A DNA stretch of 64,000 bases from Apis mellifera. Taxonomy: Eukaryota; Arthropoda; Insecta; Hymenoptera; Apidae. The position numbers and the translations under genes are program-made. Numbering within the stretch: position 1 is the first letter of the stretch; the number at the start of each line of letters is the position of its first letter. Under the pieces are notes generated by a model that ran no database searches, had not been told where the DNA came from, and saw only the letters and a list, made by a program, of their open reading frames with translations. Below are positions 12,849 through 26,200 of this stretch, piece after piece. The stretch covers positions 19,078,207-19,142,206 of the forward strand of contig NC_037638.1 of the NCBI RefSeq assembly GCF_003254395.2, in the 5' to 3' direction.

Positions 12849-15557
12849 AGAAGACGCGAAACGTTTTGAAACTCGAAGTTTCCCAACTCGTTCTAAACTG
12901 TTTCCCTGATAAAGCTGAACGACGTGGAACGGGGGAAGAGAGACAAAAGGAGAGGAAAGGAGGAGGAGGTGGCAATTCAATCTTGGAAAGATAGGGAACG
13001 GGTTGTTGCTGTTCCTTTCCGATTCTGACAGGGTAATGGTATTAGTGGGCGATATCGTGGCGGGAGGGGGCGATTGCCATTGCCCCGTAAAGGCCATCAG
13101 CTGCTATTGGGCCACCTTTGGCCTTAACCATACAGGCGTGAGCCTCGCATTACCGGTCGCTTCGAGTTATCTGCGCTTCCCACGTTCACCTCGCGCAACG
13201 TCACACGCCGTGGCCCACATTCGCCGGCCACCTGCACTGCAGAATCCCAGATAGCGCGCGTATTACGCGTTATACATGTGTACACGCCGCCGCTTATGCG
13301 CTTTCTCCTGCGCCTCCTGCACCCTCCCCCTCCCTTCTCTATCCTATATATTCCCGTTGGCGATCTCTGTCGTCGAACATCTCGCAGGGATTGATTCAAT
13401 TGGCCATGCGCTCTCGATAAATCTTCCCTTCCGTTTCGAAATAAATTTGGAGCTGATTAATTGATTAATTAAGCTGGCTCTCCTTTTTTTAATTCTTAAT
13501 TCATTTCGAAGTGAAAGTCGAATACACGAAATTCGAGCGATGGTTACGGAAATTATTGTTATATTACGCAACAAATCGGAAGAGGCGAAGTGGCACAAGC
13601 TCTCGGTCTGATTCGATCAACGTCATCGAAGTCTGTGAAACAAAGTTGGTCGAAACGCGCTCGAATGTCTGGCGCGCTTGCGCCCCCGCGCATTTCTAAC
13701 CGCTAACTACTTGACATCGATCGACCTTAATTAAAGTAGTCGGCACATTCGCAAAGTTTTACCACCGCCGGGCTACGTGGCTGCGCCTCTCCGAACAGGA
13801 GCCTGTGTTTACGATTCCTTGCGATTTTTCAATCAACCCTCTCCCCTCGTTATTGACGATCGTATTGTCGCGAATGTGTGTGTAATTTGTTGGTAAAAAT
13901 TTCTCAAGCGAACTTTTTTTAGATGCAAGTGAAAATCGTTGATCCAACGAATCAAAGTTAGTGATCGATCGAAATAAAATGATAAAAGAAGAAAGGAAGA
14001 AGAATTAAACGAAGGATCATCCTTATTGATCCGTATTCTTCTCGTACGAAGGATGAAGATCCCAAGGGTGGAACGAATTTACATCCGGCGGACAATTGTT
14101 TCGCTATTGATCCGATTCAAGACTCGCCCGCGGCCACCAGTTTGTATAGTTGGCAAACACGAAAATAGATATTCACAATGGAATCTCGTCACGGTGGTTC
14201 CTCTCGCATGGTCACGTCTCTCTGTTGTACCCTACGAGAGCATACCCATTCTCATTGCCAGACGACGAATTGTCCCGGATCGAAACTTTGGTCTTTAACG
14301 ACCGACCGGTTACACGATTTGCATCTGGCTTTGACGGCCTGTTGCGGCCATCTTTGCCCGCCATCCTTATTTCGCTACGAGACTCTTGCTCGTCTTCCTC
14401 CCCGTTTGCTTTGTACGTACGTCTTCAAGTTTCTTCCTCCGGGATTTAGTTAAAGTTTCGTTCGATTTTTCATTCTATTTTTCGTCACATTTTTTTGTCT
14501 CTCTCGTTCGTTTCTCGTCGATGGAAATTTAATCCATTTCCACTCGAAACTTTTTATCTATTTTCTCTGAATTTTTATTATTGTTATTATTATTTCTTAT
14601 CTCCTGTTTTTCTCTTCGACGCCGTGTCGAAGCGATCACGTTCGTAGTCTCAAATGCAGCTCGGAACATCGCGTCCCCGGGGACGCATACTTCCATCCCC
14701 TTCGTTTCGTCCAAACATTTCCAGAATCTCGTTCGTCTTGCTGGTCGCATGAAATATCGTCTTGGAGAGCGATTCGATGACCAATTTCGTTCCCAAATTT
14801 ATCCTCCACCGACTATGCTCGATTTGTTTAAATCGATAGAAAGTAAACGCGATCAACGATTTTATCCACGTAAACGAAGAAGAAAGGTGAGATGGAAAGA
14901 CGGAGATAAAAAGCGAAAGCAAGAAAACACGAGCGAATTGGGAACAAATTCTTATTTATTTATTAATGATTCATAAATTGCAATCGTACGTGATCCATTC
15001 ATCTTCGAATAAAAATTCTTGGATCCCGTGTTTTTGTTGCAAAAATATATAACAGAAATGAAAAAGTCGCGCGCAACACAATTTTCAATTCTATTCCTCA
15101 ACGCGAGGCTGTTGAAATCCGAAATTGCCAAAACATTTCGGCGAAAACGCAAACACCGGTTTCGTTAGCGATACACACACACACACGCATACGTACATAG
15201 GATGCAAATTACGAAATTTTGTTAATTCGTCCAATGAAGAATTTAACCGTGGCCAGAGGAGGAGGAGGGGGGAGAGGTGTATTGGTTGAACTTTTTCAAC
15301 GTCGTTGGTTGCTGCTGCACGGTCGGGCGGATAAAAGTTGCGAAAATGGGATGGGAGATTTGCATGGGTGCGCGGGTGGTGGGCACACCTGCCCGACCAA
15401 ATTACCACGCTATGAACAATTCAGAGTTACTAGCACGGCGGCAAACTTGCAAATGTAGTAATTAATATACATTGTCGCGTCCACAACAGCCAAGCATCAC
15501 GAAATTCTGCCAAATAGAGCATAATAGCTACGTCATCCTAATTTTCCGGATTTTTCG

Positions 15558-15589
15558 AACAAGAGGGTTAGTCGAAACCCCCTCTTGTT
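15558..15589. repeat. Short inverted repeat (10-bp arms)
   Basis: AACAAGAGGG at 15558-15567 pairs perfectly with CCCTCTTGTT at 15580-15589 across a 12-base loop. A T-rich run does not follow directly. Function unknown. Confidence 0.75.
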
Positions 15590-18500
15590 AATATTTTTAT
15601 CCCCCGGGAGAATTCCAATTTATAGATCTCGGAAGAATAGTATAGTTTGTTCGAGTTTTTTATTTTTATTTCATTTACGTATTATTATTCGTCCCGAAAA
15701 GAAAAACTTTCTCCACCCAATTTTTATCATAACTTTATTCCCATTTCGATATTTAGATATGTTTGAATAAATTATATAATAATGAGAGAGATTTATTGCT
15801 TAAGAAAAGAAAAACCGAAATTTCATTTCACGAAAAAGAATTAAACACATTTCTTAATCGGCAAGTTTTCAATCTCCGTGTCGAGTATTATTTCTAATGA
15901 TAATTGCTTGCTAAAATATATTTATCGCAAGATTGCGAAAGCGTTCCACGTATAAATAATACAATTTAATATTCCATCTACGTCATCACGCTTGTTACGA
16001 ATTGGTTGTACACGAAGATGTACACGTCCGTCTAAAAATTTGACTCTCGACACGAGTTAAACGAACTGGATGGCGAAACAAAAGAGGCAGGATCCCCCTT
16101 GCACGAGAATATTTTCAAGAATTTTTCCGCTGGAAAATCCGCGGGAGCGGGTGTTCGATCTGTACGCGCGTAAAACTGGCGGACCACGTTTCTATTTCGG
16201 CGTATAAGCGCGTCATAAATTTGCCCCGCGGCCAGCAGCCGGCGTCGGTTGTTTTATGCTCTCTCGGGCAGGAACCGGCCCGAGTAATTCTGCAATGCGG
16301 TTCACTCCTACCTATATCCTCTCTCTCTCTCCCCCCTCCTCCTTTCTTCCCGCCTTTTCCAACATCCGCACCCGCCGCTTCTTTCTTCTCCCCCTCCGCG
16401 GGGGAACAACTATCTTCTAACCGGTCGCCCGTAGAATTGCAAACTAGCTATCAGAGCCGCCAACTTTCATGGGAAGAATTTATGAGACCCGTTAAGAGGG
16501 CGTTGAACACCGGCTGCTTTTCTAATGACCAAGTTTCTCGAGATTCTCCGCGATCGACTTGCCACCTCTGCCAAACTTTCGCGTTTCGCGTGATATCGCA
16601 GCAACGTTGACTCGGGGATGAAAGGTAATCGAGAGTTAACAGATTTTTTGTACGAGTAGGTAAAGTAAAGATGAAAAGGTGGTGGGATTGATGGCAGGAA
16701 TCGTTTTTAAGATGAACATGTGAAAAGAATAATAATACGTATGAACGAAAGATGTTACAAAAATTTAATAAAAACGGATCATCTTTGATTTTTGCTCAAA
16801 TTGTCTTGTGTTTCTTTTTATTTTCTTGGGTTGGTATGTCTCTATTATTGATGTATGATCGAAGCTTATTTATTAAGTTTCTATTCTTCGCGATTTCTTT
16901 ACAATTTGATTAAAATTAGTTTTTTAATTTTTTTTTTATCTTTTAATCTATCGATCTACGATTTATTCTAATGGTTCCAACATTACATTATCGAAATTGA
17001 ATATTAAATATCCTGGAAAGGGGGGGAGGGATAAATTTCTCACGCGGAATTATGATTTATCCACGCCGATAACAGAAGCACGTGGTCGATTTTTCTTTTA
17101 GGTGCTCGTTCACGAAGGTTGGGTTGTATCTCATCGCGTCTCGCCAACCAGCCGGAAAATGCAATGAAAGCAGACTTGCTTGCAAGACTGGAAAAAAAGC
17201 TCGCGGTAATTCACCTGGTTAAAATTGCAACCGACTGCATACCGCATCCAGATGAATTCATCATTTCCCTCCCCGTAGCCTATTCGAAAGAGACTCGTTA
17301 AAGTCGTAAATACACGGTGAACATACTTTTGTGGAAAGCGGTAATAAATAACGCAACATCCTTTCATCCAGCGTGTTTCCTCGTATGAAACTCGCGAGGA
17401 ACTCGACCGGTTTCCATTAGAGGTAATGCGTCTCGACGAAATCTTGAATGGTCTAGAGAAAACATAAAGCGTTGCTCTCTCTAACCATCAAACCACCGCT
17501 TTGAAGAAACGTTTGAAACGATCCAATCGTATGGAGATTCGACTAACGAAATCATATAATTTATTACGACCACGTGAATACAGATCTCGGAACGATACGA
17601 TTCTTCAGATATTGTCCGCTCGTAAATTGACTCGATTCATCATCCATGCAAGCTTTTATTTAAAGAAGGAGGAGGAAATGTTTTCGAGATGAGAGAAATT
17701 TTCAAATTTGTCAATCCAATTCGAAGAGGAATCATCATCCAATCTTCCATTTCAGCTTTTTAAACTAAATACTTACACTATTCTTATTCTTGACACAAGA
17801 AGCGTAAAGATAAAAGATAAAATCGTCAAAGGATATATATTCATCGTACACTCGAGATTTCCGATGGACGATCGAAAATAGGAAAATTTCGCACCGAGAT
17901 GGTTCATTCATAGAAGAGGATGGAGGAGATGAGGGCGTCTCGAGCGTGTAACCGCAGCGAGGATTACCGGTCGAAGCGGGCCGCGAGGATGGGGAAGAGA
18001 GGGGACGTATTCATCCGGGTGATAAGTTATTTATATTGGGATTCCTATTGTGGCTATTTTGGAGAAATTGTGTTACAACGAGGAGCGTTAATTTATGAGC
18101 GGCAGAGTCGGCCGTTCCGTGTAACGTCGGGAACGGAGATTACCACGGCGGGAAACGGGAGTTATAACCGACACTCTGAATGTCTGAATAAAGTTCGTTC
18201 GTCCATGATCGTTTATGCAACACCGTCACGAATCCGTCCCAGTTTCGATCACCGCCGTTTCTTCGCGAGGAAAATCCATCGGGACGATTTGCAGTCGATT
18301 AATTTACGAACAAATCGTAAATTATTTCCTTTCTTATATCGTTCCTCTATTGTCGTCGACAGATATGTATATATATCGATATGGCCATTTTCCTCGTTTG
18401 ACTATTGTTGCTCCAATTTTATCGAATTTATCGCATCGAAAGGAAAGGAATGAAAGGCTAAATTTTCCATATTGTCCCCGAATTATTCGAATATACACAG

Positions 18501-21500
18501 CGGCTCGTTTATTCCGAAATTCGGCCGAAGAGATCGAATTTACGAAGGAAGGGACGGGGGAATGGAAAAAGGGGAGGGGAATAATTTCGCTTGGAAATGC
18601 ATAGGGAACCGCATTCAACTCCCCCCTCCCTCCCTCGAGGGCAAAATGGAACGCGCAACCGATGTTAACTTATTTACACGGAGGTTGGCCAACCTGCCGC
18701 GAAAGAAATTGGCTGGTCGCGCGAAACGAAGCCGGCTAATTCGCAGGCTCATCCTGTCGGATTACAAGCTCGTATCAAGGCGCGTTAATTCAGCTCCCTT
18801 GTAGCAGACGGCATACAAAATGAAACCAGCCAACCATCCCCCCCATTTTCCAACCGAATCTTTCTCGTTCGAGGTGTAATTTATCCTCCTCCTCCCTTCA
18901 TCAGAACCCCAAGCTTGGTCGAAAATCACGAGCCAGCGGATCGTTTTATCGCGGTTTCTCACAACTTTTCGAAAAATTGAGAAGCGTCGTCTCGTTTCTC
19001 CAACACGTGGATGGTTGACTTTACCCTTTGGGAAAGAGAGAGATATTACACGCGGGATTAACACGCGGGCGGACACGAGATATTCGTTTTGTAACGGAGC
19101 CGATTCCTTCACGGATGACGACGCGGCGCAATTACTATTTCGATAATAGTTTGGAGCTTGCGTGGGCTCGAGGTAGCGAAAGATTGTTCCCTCAGCAGAG
19201 GGAGAGAGCAGTTCGAATGGGTGGCAACGTGACCGTACACACGGTTCAAGTCCAATTAATACGACGTAACAAACGTGCCGTTCAAATTCTCCTCTGAAGC
19301 TCCTCGCTTCTCGTGCAACGTAATTAACGACGAGAATCGCGACGTTTGCTCCGAGTGTAGGACAGACAACTATATATATTGCTTTAATCTGTGATTATTT
19401 AATCGAAACTGTATCCTGAATTCGATCGAGAAGATCTTCGTTCCTTCTAGGATTCTACAAGTCGATTTAATTTATTCGATATGAAGTTTATTTTTCTTTT
19501 CCATCCTCCCTTTTTTTCGAAGAATCTTGGTCGACAGGATTACTTTTTATTGAACTTGGTACTATTTCGCAACGAAAATGAAGTAACAGCGTGCCGAAAA
19601 TGAACGACGCATCGCGTTTCACCGCCTCTGTCTCTCTCTCTTTTCTAAAGTAGTCGATAAAAAATGCAACGAGGATCATTTTGAAACCGGGGAAAAAGTG
19701 CATGGCTGGAGCCTGGAGCGAGGGATGCATAAAACGGTACACGGCAGCGTCGACGCAAAATCGTCCTGTTCGCATGATTACTAGTCGTGAAATAAAAACG
19801 GAATCACCGCGATAAGCTATCAAAATTGCTATCCGTCCCTTTACCTCGATTGGATTAATCGTGTAAGACACGAGGAGGTGATCGAGATTATATAAAAAAC
19901 ATTTTGCTGTTGAATTCCAGTTGTACTCCTTTCAATCTCGATCGTGGTTAATCGTAAAAGAGAAAAGAGAAAGAGAGATAAATGAAATTGGACGCGAGAT
20001 CATAAAGAAATGAATTCGAAATTGTTTTAAATAAAGGATATATTTTGGATGCATTCTAACATATCTACGTCTTTGTTTGTTGTCGAATTAATCGCAAAGA
20101 AAAGGATCGCCAAGATGAATGGAATGATACGAGGTAAAAATGGAAATAAAGAAATTGTTCCAAACAAAGAATATGAGTTACAATACGTTTTTTAATACAT
20201 TCCAAATATCTATCCGTTTACCTTCGATCGTCTAGTCAATCGTAACGAAAGCAAGCATCGAGATAAAACAAAATCTCTTACGAGAATCACAAGGGACACG
20301 AGGAAAATAAAATTCTTAAATAAAAAATTATGCAAAATATTTTCATGCATTCCAACTCCTGGGCAAATGAAAAAAACAAAAAACAAAAAAAAAGAAGAAA
20401 AAGAATTTCTCTTAGGAGAAAATTTGAAATTCTTTGCATTCATGGAAGAATATCGCGAGAAAATAGAATAAAAGAAAAGGGAAAGAGCATTTATGAGTAG
20501 AACGGCGACGAAATTTTGCAGAAATTATACGACTAGGAGGTCGCGTGGTCTACTCAACGACAACTGTATTATATTAAAGGAACGAAGCAACGTCGTAAAG
20601 CCTGGAAAGAAGAAAAACGGAAGGATGAAAAAGGACATGTAACATTCTCTCCCCCTCCCTCGACGTGAAATAAATTAACGCGGATGCACGCGTGCGTTCA
20701 CGTACGCCGTTCGAATCTCTCGCGTGTTGCGACGCACGTACGAGACGCCCGCCTCCGTAATTACAAGCTGACTCCATAATAGGATTTTCGGCTGTTTTAG
20801 CATCGCCGCTAAGAAGAACGATGCTTATCATCGCGTACGAGCTCCGTTGATTGCGAGGAACGCGATGCGCCTGTGCACTCCTTGCAAACTCACCCCTCCC
20901 CCCCCCTCACTCTCCAGTTTATAGTTGGTTTGATAAGTCGTGGATTTTTTAAAACCTGTCCACGCATTAATTTACCAAGTTGGGGCGAAACTCTCGTTAC
21001 GCGTCACGTTCGCCTGTGATGAACGAAAATGATTCGATCGAGATATTAAAAAGTTGAGAGAGGGAAAAGTTTTTTGCACGGGGGAAAGAAAGATGGAAAA
21101 GAGGAATACTTGATGATGTAGTGGGGTGATAAAAAAAGGAAACACGATGAGGGATGCGACGAGATAAACAATTTTAATGGACGATGAGGAAACGTTGTTC
21201 AAGTTGAGTTTATATAATAGTTGTACAACTATAAAGTTAAAGTTGTATGAGGATTTTTAAGAAATGTTTGAGGAAAAGTATCGCCAATGCCTCGAGAAAA
21301 TATAAATCGTTATTCGTTATTCAATTAACCGCGACTTAAGCTTTCGTACGATAACTCGAGAAAAATCGGTTTATCCAATCCGTGGAAAGGACGGTTGGAA
21401 AATGCGAGGTATTTAATAAACGCGGGACGGGGCTGGCTCGATGGAAAAATTAGAAATTATACCCGGCCTCTAATAGTCGTCGGGGCGGTGATTTAGGGGG

Positions 21501-23243
21501 TTGATTATTGCGAAAAGAAGCCCGTAAATCATGGCAACCGTGTCTCGCGCGCGCTTATTGCGCGCCTCCAGGAATTTCCGCTCCGAATTTAAGGGGCGGG
21601 CGGCGGTGATCGACGCGACAAATAAAACGATTCTTCATCCCTCCCTGAATTTCCCGGGCTAACGTAACGTGCATTTATATAATCTATATATACGTTTATC
21701 AGCCGTAAAACTCGTTTCGAAAATTAACATTCATAATCCGACTTTGTCGATGGGCGAGGAGAGGTTTATCCGCAGTCGGCGCACGTGCGGGCGCGATTGC
21801 TACGTGATCGTATTACTTCCGTGAGGGAAAAAAAAAAGAGAGAGAAAAAAGAAAAAGAAAAAAAAATGTGGGAAAAATTGGAACGGTCTCAATGGATGTT
21901 TGGTGAAATATTGAAATTTGTTTTGAATTCGGTTTACATCGGCGCCTCGCCTCTTCCGGCCTCGAATTTTGTTTCCTTCTCGTCGCTTGCTATCGTAGCT
22001 TATTTTTACTCGTTTGAAATCGCGTGTCTTTTTATTTATTTATTTATTTATTTACATACATTCAATCGATCGATAATTATTAGAAATTTTCATTCAATTA
22101 GAAATGCTTCGTTGGATCTGTTTTATACGAGTAATTAGAAGAACTAGAGAATAATTTTTATATACATATATCCACGTTTGATTCTTGGACACCGTTACTT
22201 CATTAGCGTAAGATGTTCCAAAAATCGAGCCCTCGTCTCTTTCTTCTCGCACCTAATACACTGGAAGAAAAATCTATTGTTAAACCAGGGAAATAGAGAT
22301 AGAGAAGTTTGAAGTGGAATTCAATTTCTGCCAATTTATGCTTGAACGTTCCTCTCGAGTTGCTCGATATCTCTTTCGGTCCCTTAGCCGAGGATTTTCG
22401 TCTTGGAAATTACGCAAATGGCGCCATCCACGGATTGGAATACGAAACGGCGATAGCTACGGCGTGTTAGTTATTCATGCAGTTGTCCGCTTCCATTTTT
22501 CTTGGAATCAACGGAGCAATCGGCGTTTCCCCGAAAATTTGACGCGGCACGTTTTCGTCGGATCGCGTTCCACGGATAATCAGGATTTTTGGCCGCGTTG
22601 ATATAGAGATTGGGTGTAAAATAACACGCGACCCTTCTCTAACCGAGAATATAATTTAGTTTAACGCGGTCGTCGCCAGAACGCGATTATAATTCACGAA
22701 GAAATTAAATTTCCTCCCCGTCATCGTGGGGATTGGCGCGAAAATCATGGCGATTAATTCGCATATTAACGAAATGTGAAACGGCCGTGCCGCGATCCAC
22801 ACGTTCCGCGCATCTAATTCGCCGGCAAATCGTTCGAATTTCGAACCGCTTGCCAGTCGTTAAAGCCCTATTAACGGCCGACAGGTTGAAAAAACGGAAC
22901 GATCGTTGGAATAGCGTTAGAATAGTAGTCTTTGCATCCACCCTGTAGAGAAAGAGAGAGAGGAAATTTCGATAATTTCGCGCGTGTCGACGCGCTTTCG
23001 TATGCGCGCGGTGTTTCCACGCTCTCTCGATAACGAATCGAACAATCTCCCCATGCATAATTTTTAGATTATCGATGGAATGAAAAAAAAAAAAAAGAAA
23101 TTATCGTATTTATGCAAAAAATGCACGTCTCCGGCCGGCCATCATTTGGAAACAAATTACACGTCCAATTCTCGCGTTTTGATCGAAAACGTGTAATTTT
23201 ATCTCTTCATCGATACACGCGCGTCCGATAAATTTTTCACCCT

Positions 23244-23267
23244 TCTCTCTCTCTCTCTCTCTCTCTC
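23244..23267. repeat. (TC)n microsatellite
   Basis: A TC dinucleotide run of about 12 units in non-coding DNA. Confidence 0.95.
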
Positions 23268-26200
23268 GTTGACGATTGTACACGCGATGCGTAACACAGG
23301 TTTATACTCGTCGGATTGAAATCTCGATTACACGCGAGTCGAAACCTTTCGAGCAGACGGTCGAAACTTGTTCAAGGACGACCTCCCCACTCTTCGATCG
23401 CTGAAGACAAGGAGGAAAGAGAGGGGGTACGCGGAAGCTTGTTCCGCAAGGGTGAAGGCGGGCAAGCGGAGAAGCGGCCCTTCTCCCTATCACGTGACGA
23501 TACGCATCATTAAAATTCATAAGGCGAGACTCGCCCATTCCCACTTTAGCACCCCACGAGCCGCGCATCATATATTTATAGACGCCCTCGAATGCACACA
23601 TGCATCTCGGGGCACGCCTTATGCAACCCGGTGCATCGATTTCGGTGCGCACTTATCCGTACCTGGACGTGGATATCCAACGGTTTCCGCGAAAATACAT
23701 ACATACGTATATACATACGTATGTACCCCCTTCCTTCCTCCCTCCTCTCCTTCCATTCGAGGCCAGAAGGGGAGCTGTTGTGGAGCATCGTCGTTGTCGT
23801 CGTCGGTTATTCCATGCATGAAATATCATCCCCCTTTTATTATTATTAGAATTGATTTGACGATATATAATAGCTTTTCACGTATGTATATATGTATATA
23901 TATCTTCGTGTAATTTATCAAACGGTAGATTTTGGAAGGAGGAAAGGGGGACGGATTGTTGGATGGAAATTCTTGCTCGAGGTGTAACCTAAGTTGGTTA
24001 TCGCGTTAGTTATTTATCGAACGTGTCAACGTCGATGACGGCCAGTTTGCGTAGATTATGCGATACCGCGGTGTCGTCCCGTTGCGACCGATGACGGAAG
24101 AGGAGAGGAGGAGGCGTTTCTATGAATCTTGCACGGGCCGCATGCGTGCACGCACGAAGTTAGGAAGGAGGAGATATAGGCCGACTATTCCCTTTCCCGG
24201 CCTTGTCGGTACAATGACAAATTGTGGCACGGCGGATACGAATCGCCGCTCGAGCCAATTGGAATAAATCAAATTTCACGGCGGAACCTTGTAAAATTTA
24301 CGCCCGATCGATCTCTCGATACCGCCGTGCCCGCCTTTTCGAGGAGAACGATCTCTGATATCTCGAAAGGATATATATATAGAGAGTAGAAACGATTATA
24401 CGTGCATCGACCCGAATTTCGCTTATTCGAGCAAGGATGTGTCAATGGCCTGTACGAAAATATTCGTATCGAGGAGTCTAAATTGGAATTCAATTAATAT
24501 TCTGGATTCTGTAACATTCGTAACACGCGTCGTTCGACGAGATGTGAATGAAACGGTATATAATTGCAAGGAGTACAGTGGAGTATCGATTATTGGATGA
24601 GGAAGAAGTATAAATTGGAGGAGAATAATTTCAATAATTTCAACCGTATCTTATTTTGTTAAGTAAGATTGGAGAATTGCGAGATCTTGAAGGAATGGTA
24701 ATTTTATTTCAAAAAATTAATGTAATATGATAATACACTTAATCTTATCATTCTCCTTTTAAATACATATTCTAGTTTTTCTTTATGCGCCTACAAATTT
24801 GAATTTTATGCAAGAAACCGCGCTAATCAACTTTATTTAACGCGATAATTGATTTATTCCGATGGAAGTAATGTCTCAACGTCAACGTCACCACGTATCA
24901 AACACAAATCTCTAATGAAATTAGCACGTAGTTGCGCACAAGTCGAACTAGTACCTCGCCCCCTAAGGCTTTTCTTTTCGACGAAATCGACCGTTACGAA
25001 AGGGAAAAAAATGAAACAAGCTTCCCATTAATAAATCACTGGAAATCGAGTTAAAATTCGCCTCCCCCAAAAAACGTTCCCGTGCAAGAGTATAAATTAT
25101 AAAAAGCTGATAAAATAGAAGGTCGAGCGAGCAAGGTGACCACGGGGAAAAAAGGGAAGAACGATTGAAACTTTTCGGAAGTGGAGCAGAAGCGGATCAA
25201 CATCGTTAATCATTGGCCGCTCTATAGGCGCATACATTATTCAGAAGCGTCTCGTCCGTGCAACTAACTTTTGTCCGTGTTCACGCGCCCCTTTCTTGAG
25301 AATTACGGTTATGCGAAGGTGCACGATCGGTGGGAAAAATCCCGATCGAGAGAGTGACGGCCATATTTTCCTTTTTTCTTCTCTCTCCCCTCCCCTCCGA
25401 AGTGGAAGTTCCGGATTCGAATGATGGTTGCTCGTGAAAATTCAATGGAAACTCGGTGTTTACTTTATTCCGGAGGTAAGTTGTAGGGAGATGCGTCAGA
25501 TTGCAGGAAATGGAATTTTCTAATAACGATCGAGTATTTGTATACTCCTCGAAAGGCAGTTTCCGATGGAAACATTTAAAAGGAAGTGTTTTCAACGTAG
25601 TTGAAAATTCATTCCGGGACGGTATGATTATATTGAATAGGCGGACTATTTTTTCTCATTTTTTTTTTTTTTTTTTTTAAGGTTATTACGATTACGATCG
25701 ATGGAGAAATTGTAAAGTCGAGCGAGCTTTTCTTAAGGAAAGCGTTTAAACATCAATGATGATCCAATTTATTTTAATTCATACACTTCATATATATATT
25801 TTGTTGAATTTATCATATGAAAGAAAAACACGCGATCCTTCGTTCCGGCAAATTTTATCAAGTTGAAAATTAAAATATAATATAATATTCTCCTCTCCAA
25901 AATAATTCCAGATCTTCTAGAAAATGGAAGCTTGCAACATTCATTTTTTACATTTTTCACAAATATCATCCTCAAAATCAAACTCGCGTCTGTAATAAAT
26001 TAACAATTGAACAAACAATGCTACTTGGAAATATAAACAGAAGCAGAACAAATTAATAGCAAGAAGCAGGTATTTCAGCCTCGCTCGAATAATCCTCCTC
26101 GGCCAAAAATAATCCATCCCTGCCGGATTTATCGTAACGATTCTCGAACGAGAAACAACCGAGAAGGATCGATCGATCGGGATGGTTGAAAAGTTGTCGC

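Noticed and set aside
19195..19265. tRNA-like B box (GGTTCAAGTCC)
   Set aside because: The spacing to any A-box-like sequence is too short and no cloverleaf or acceptor stem can be formed.
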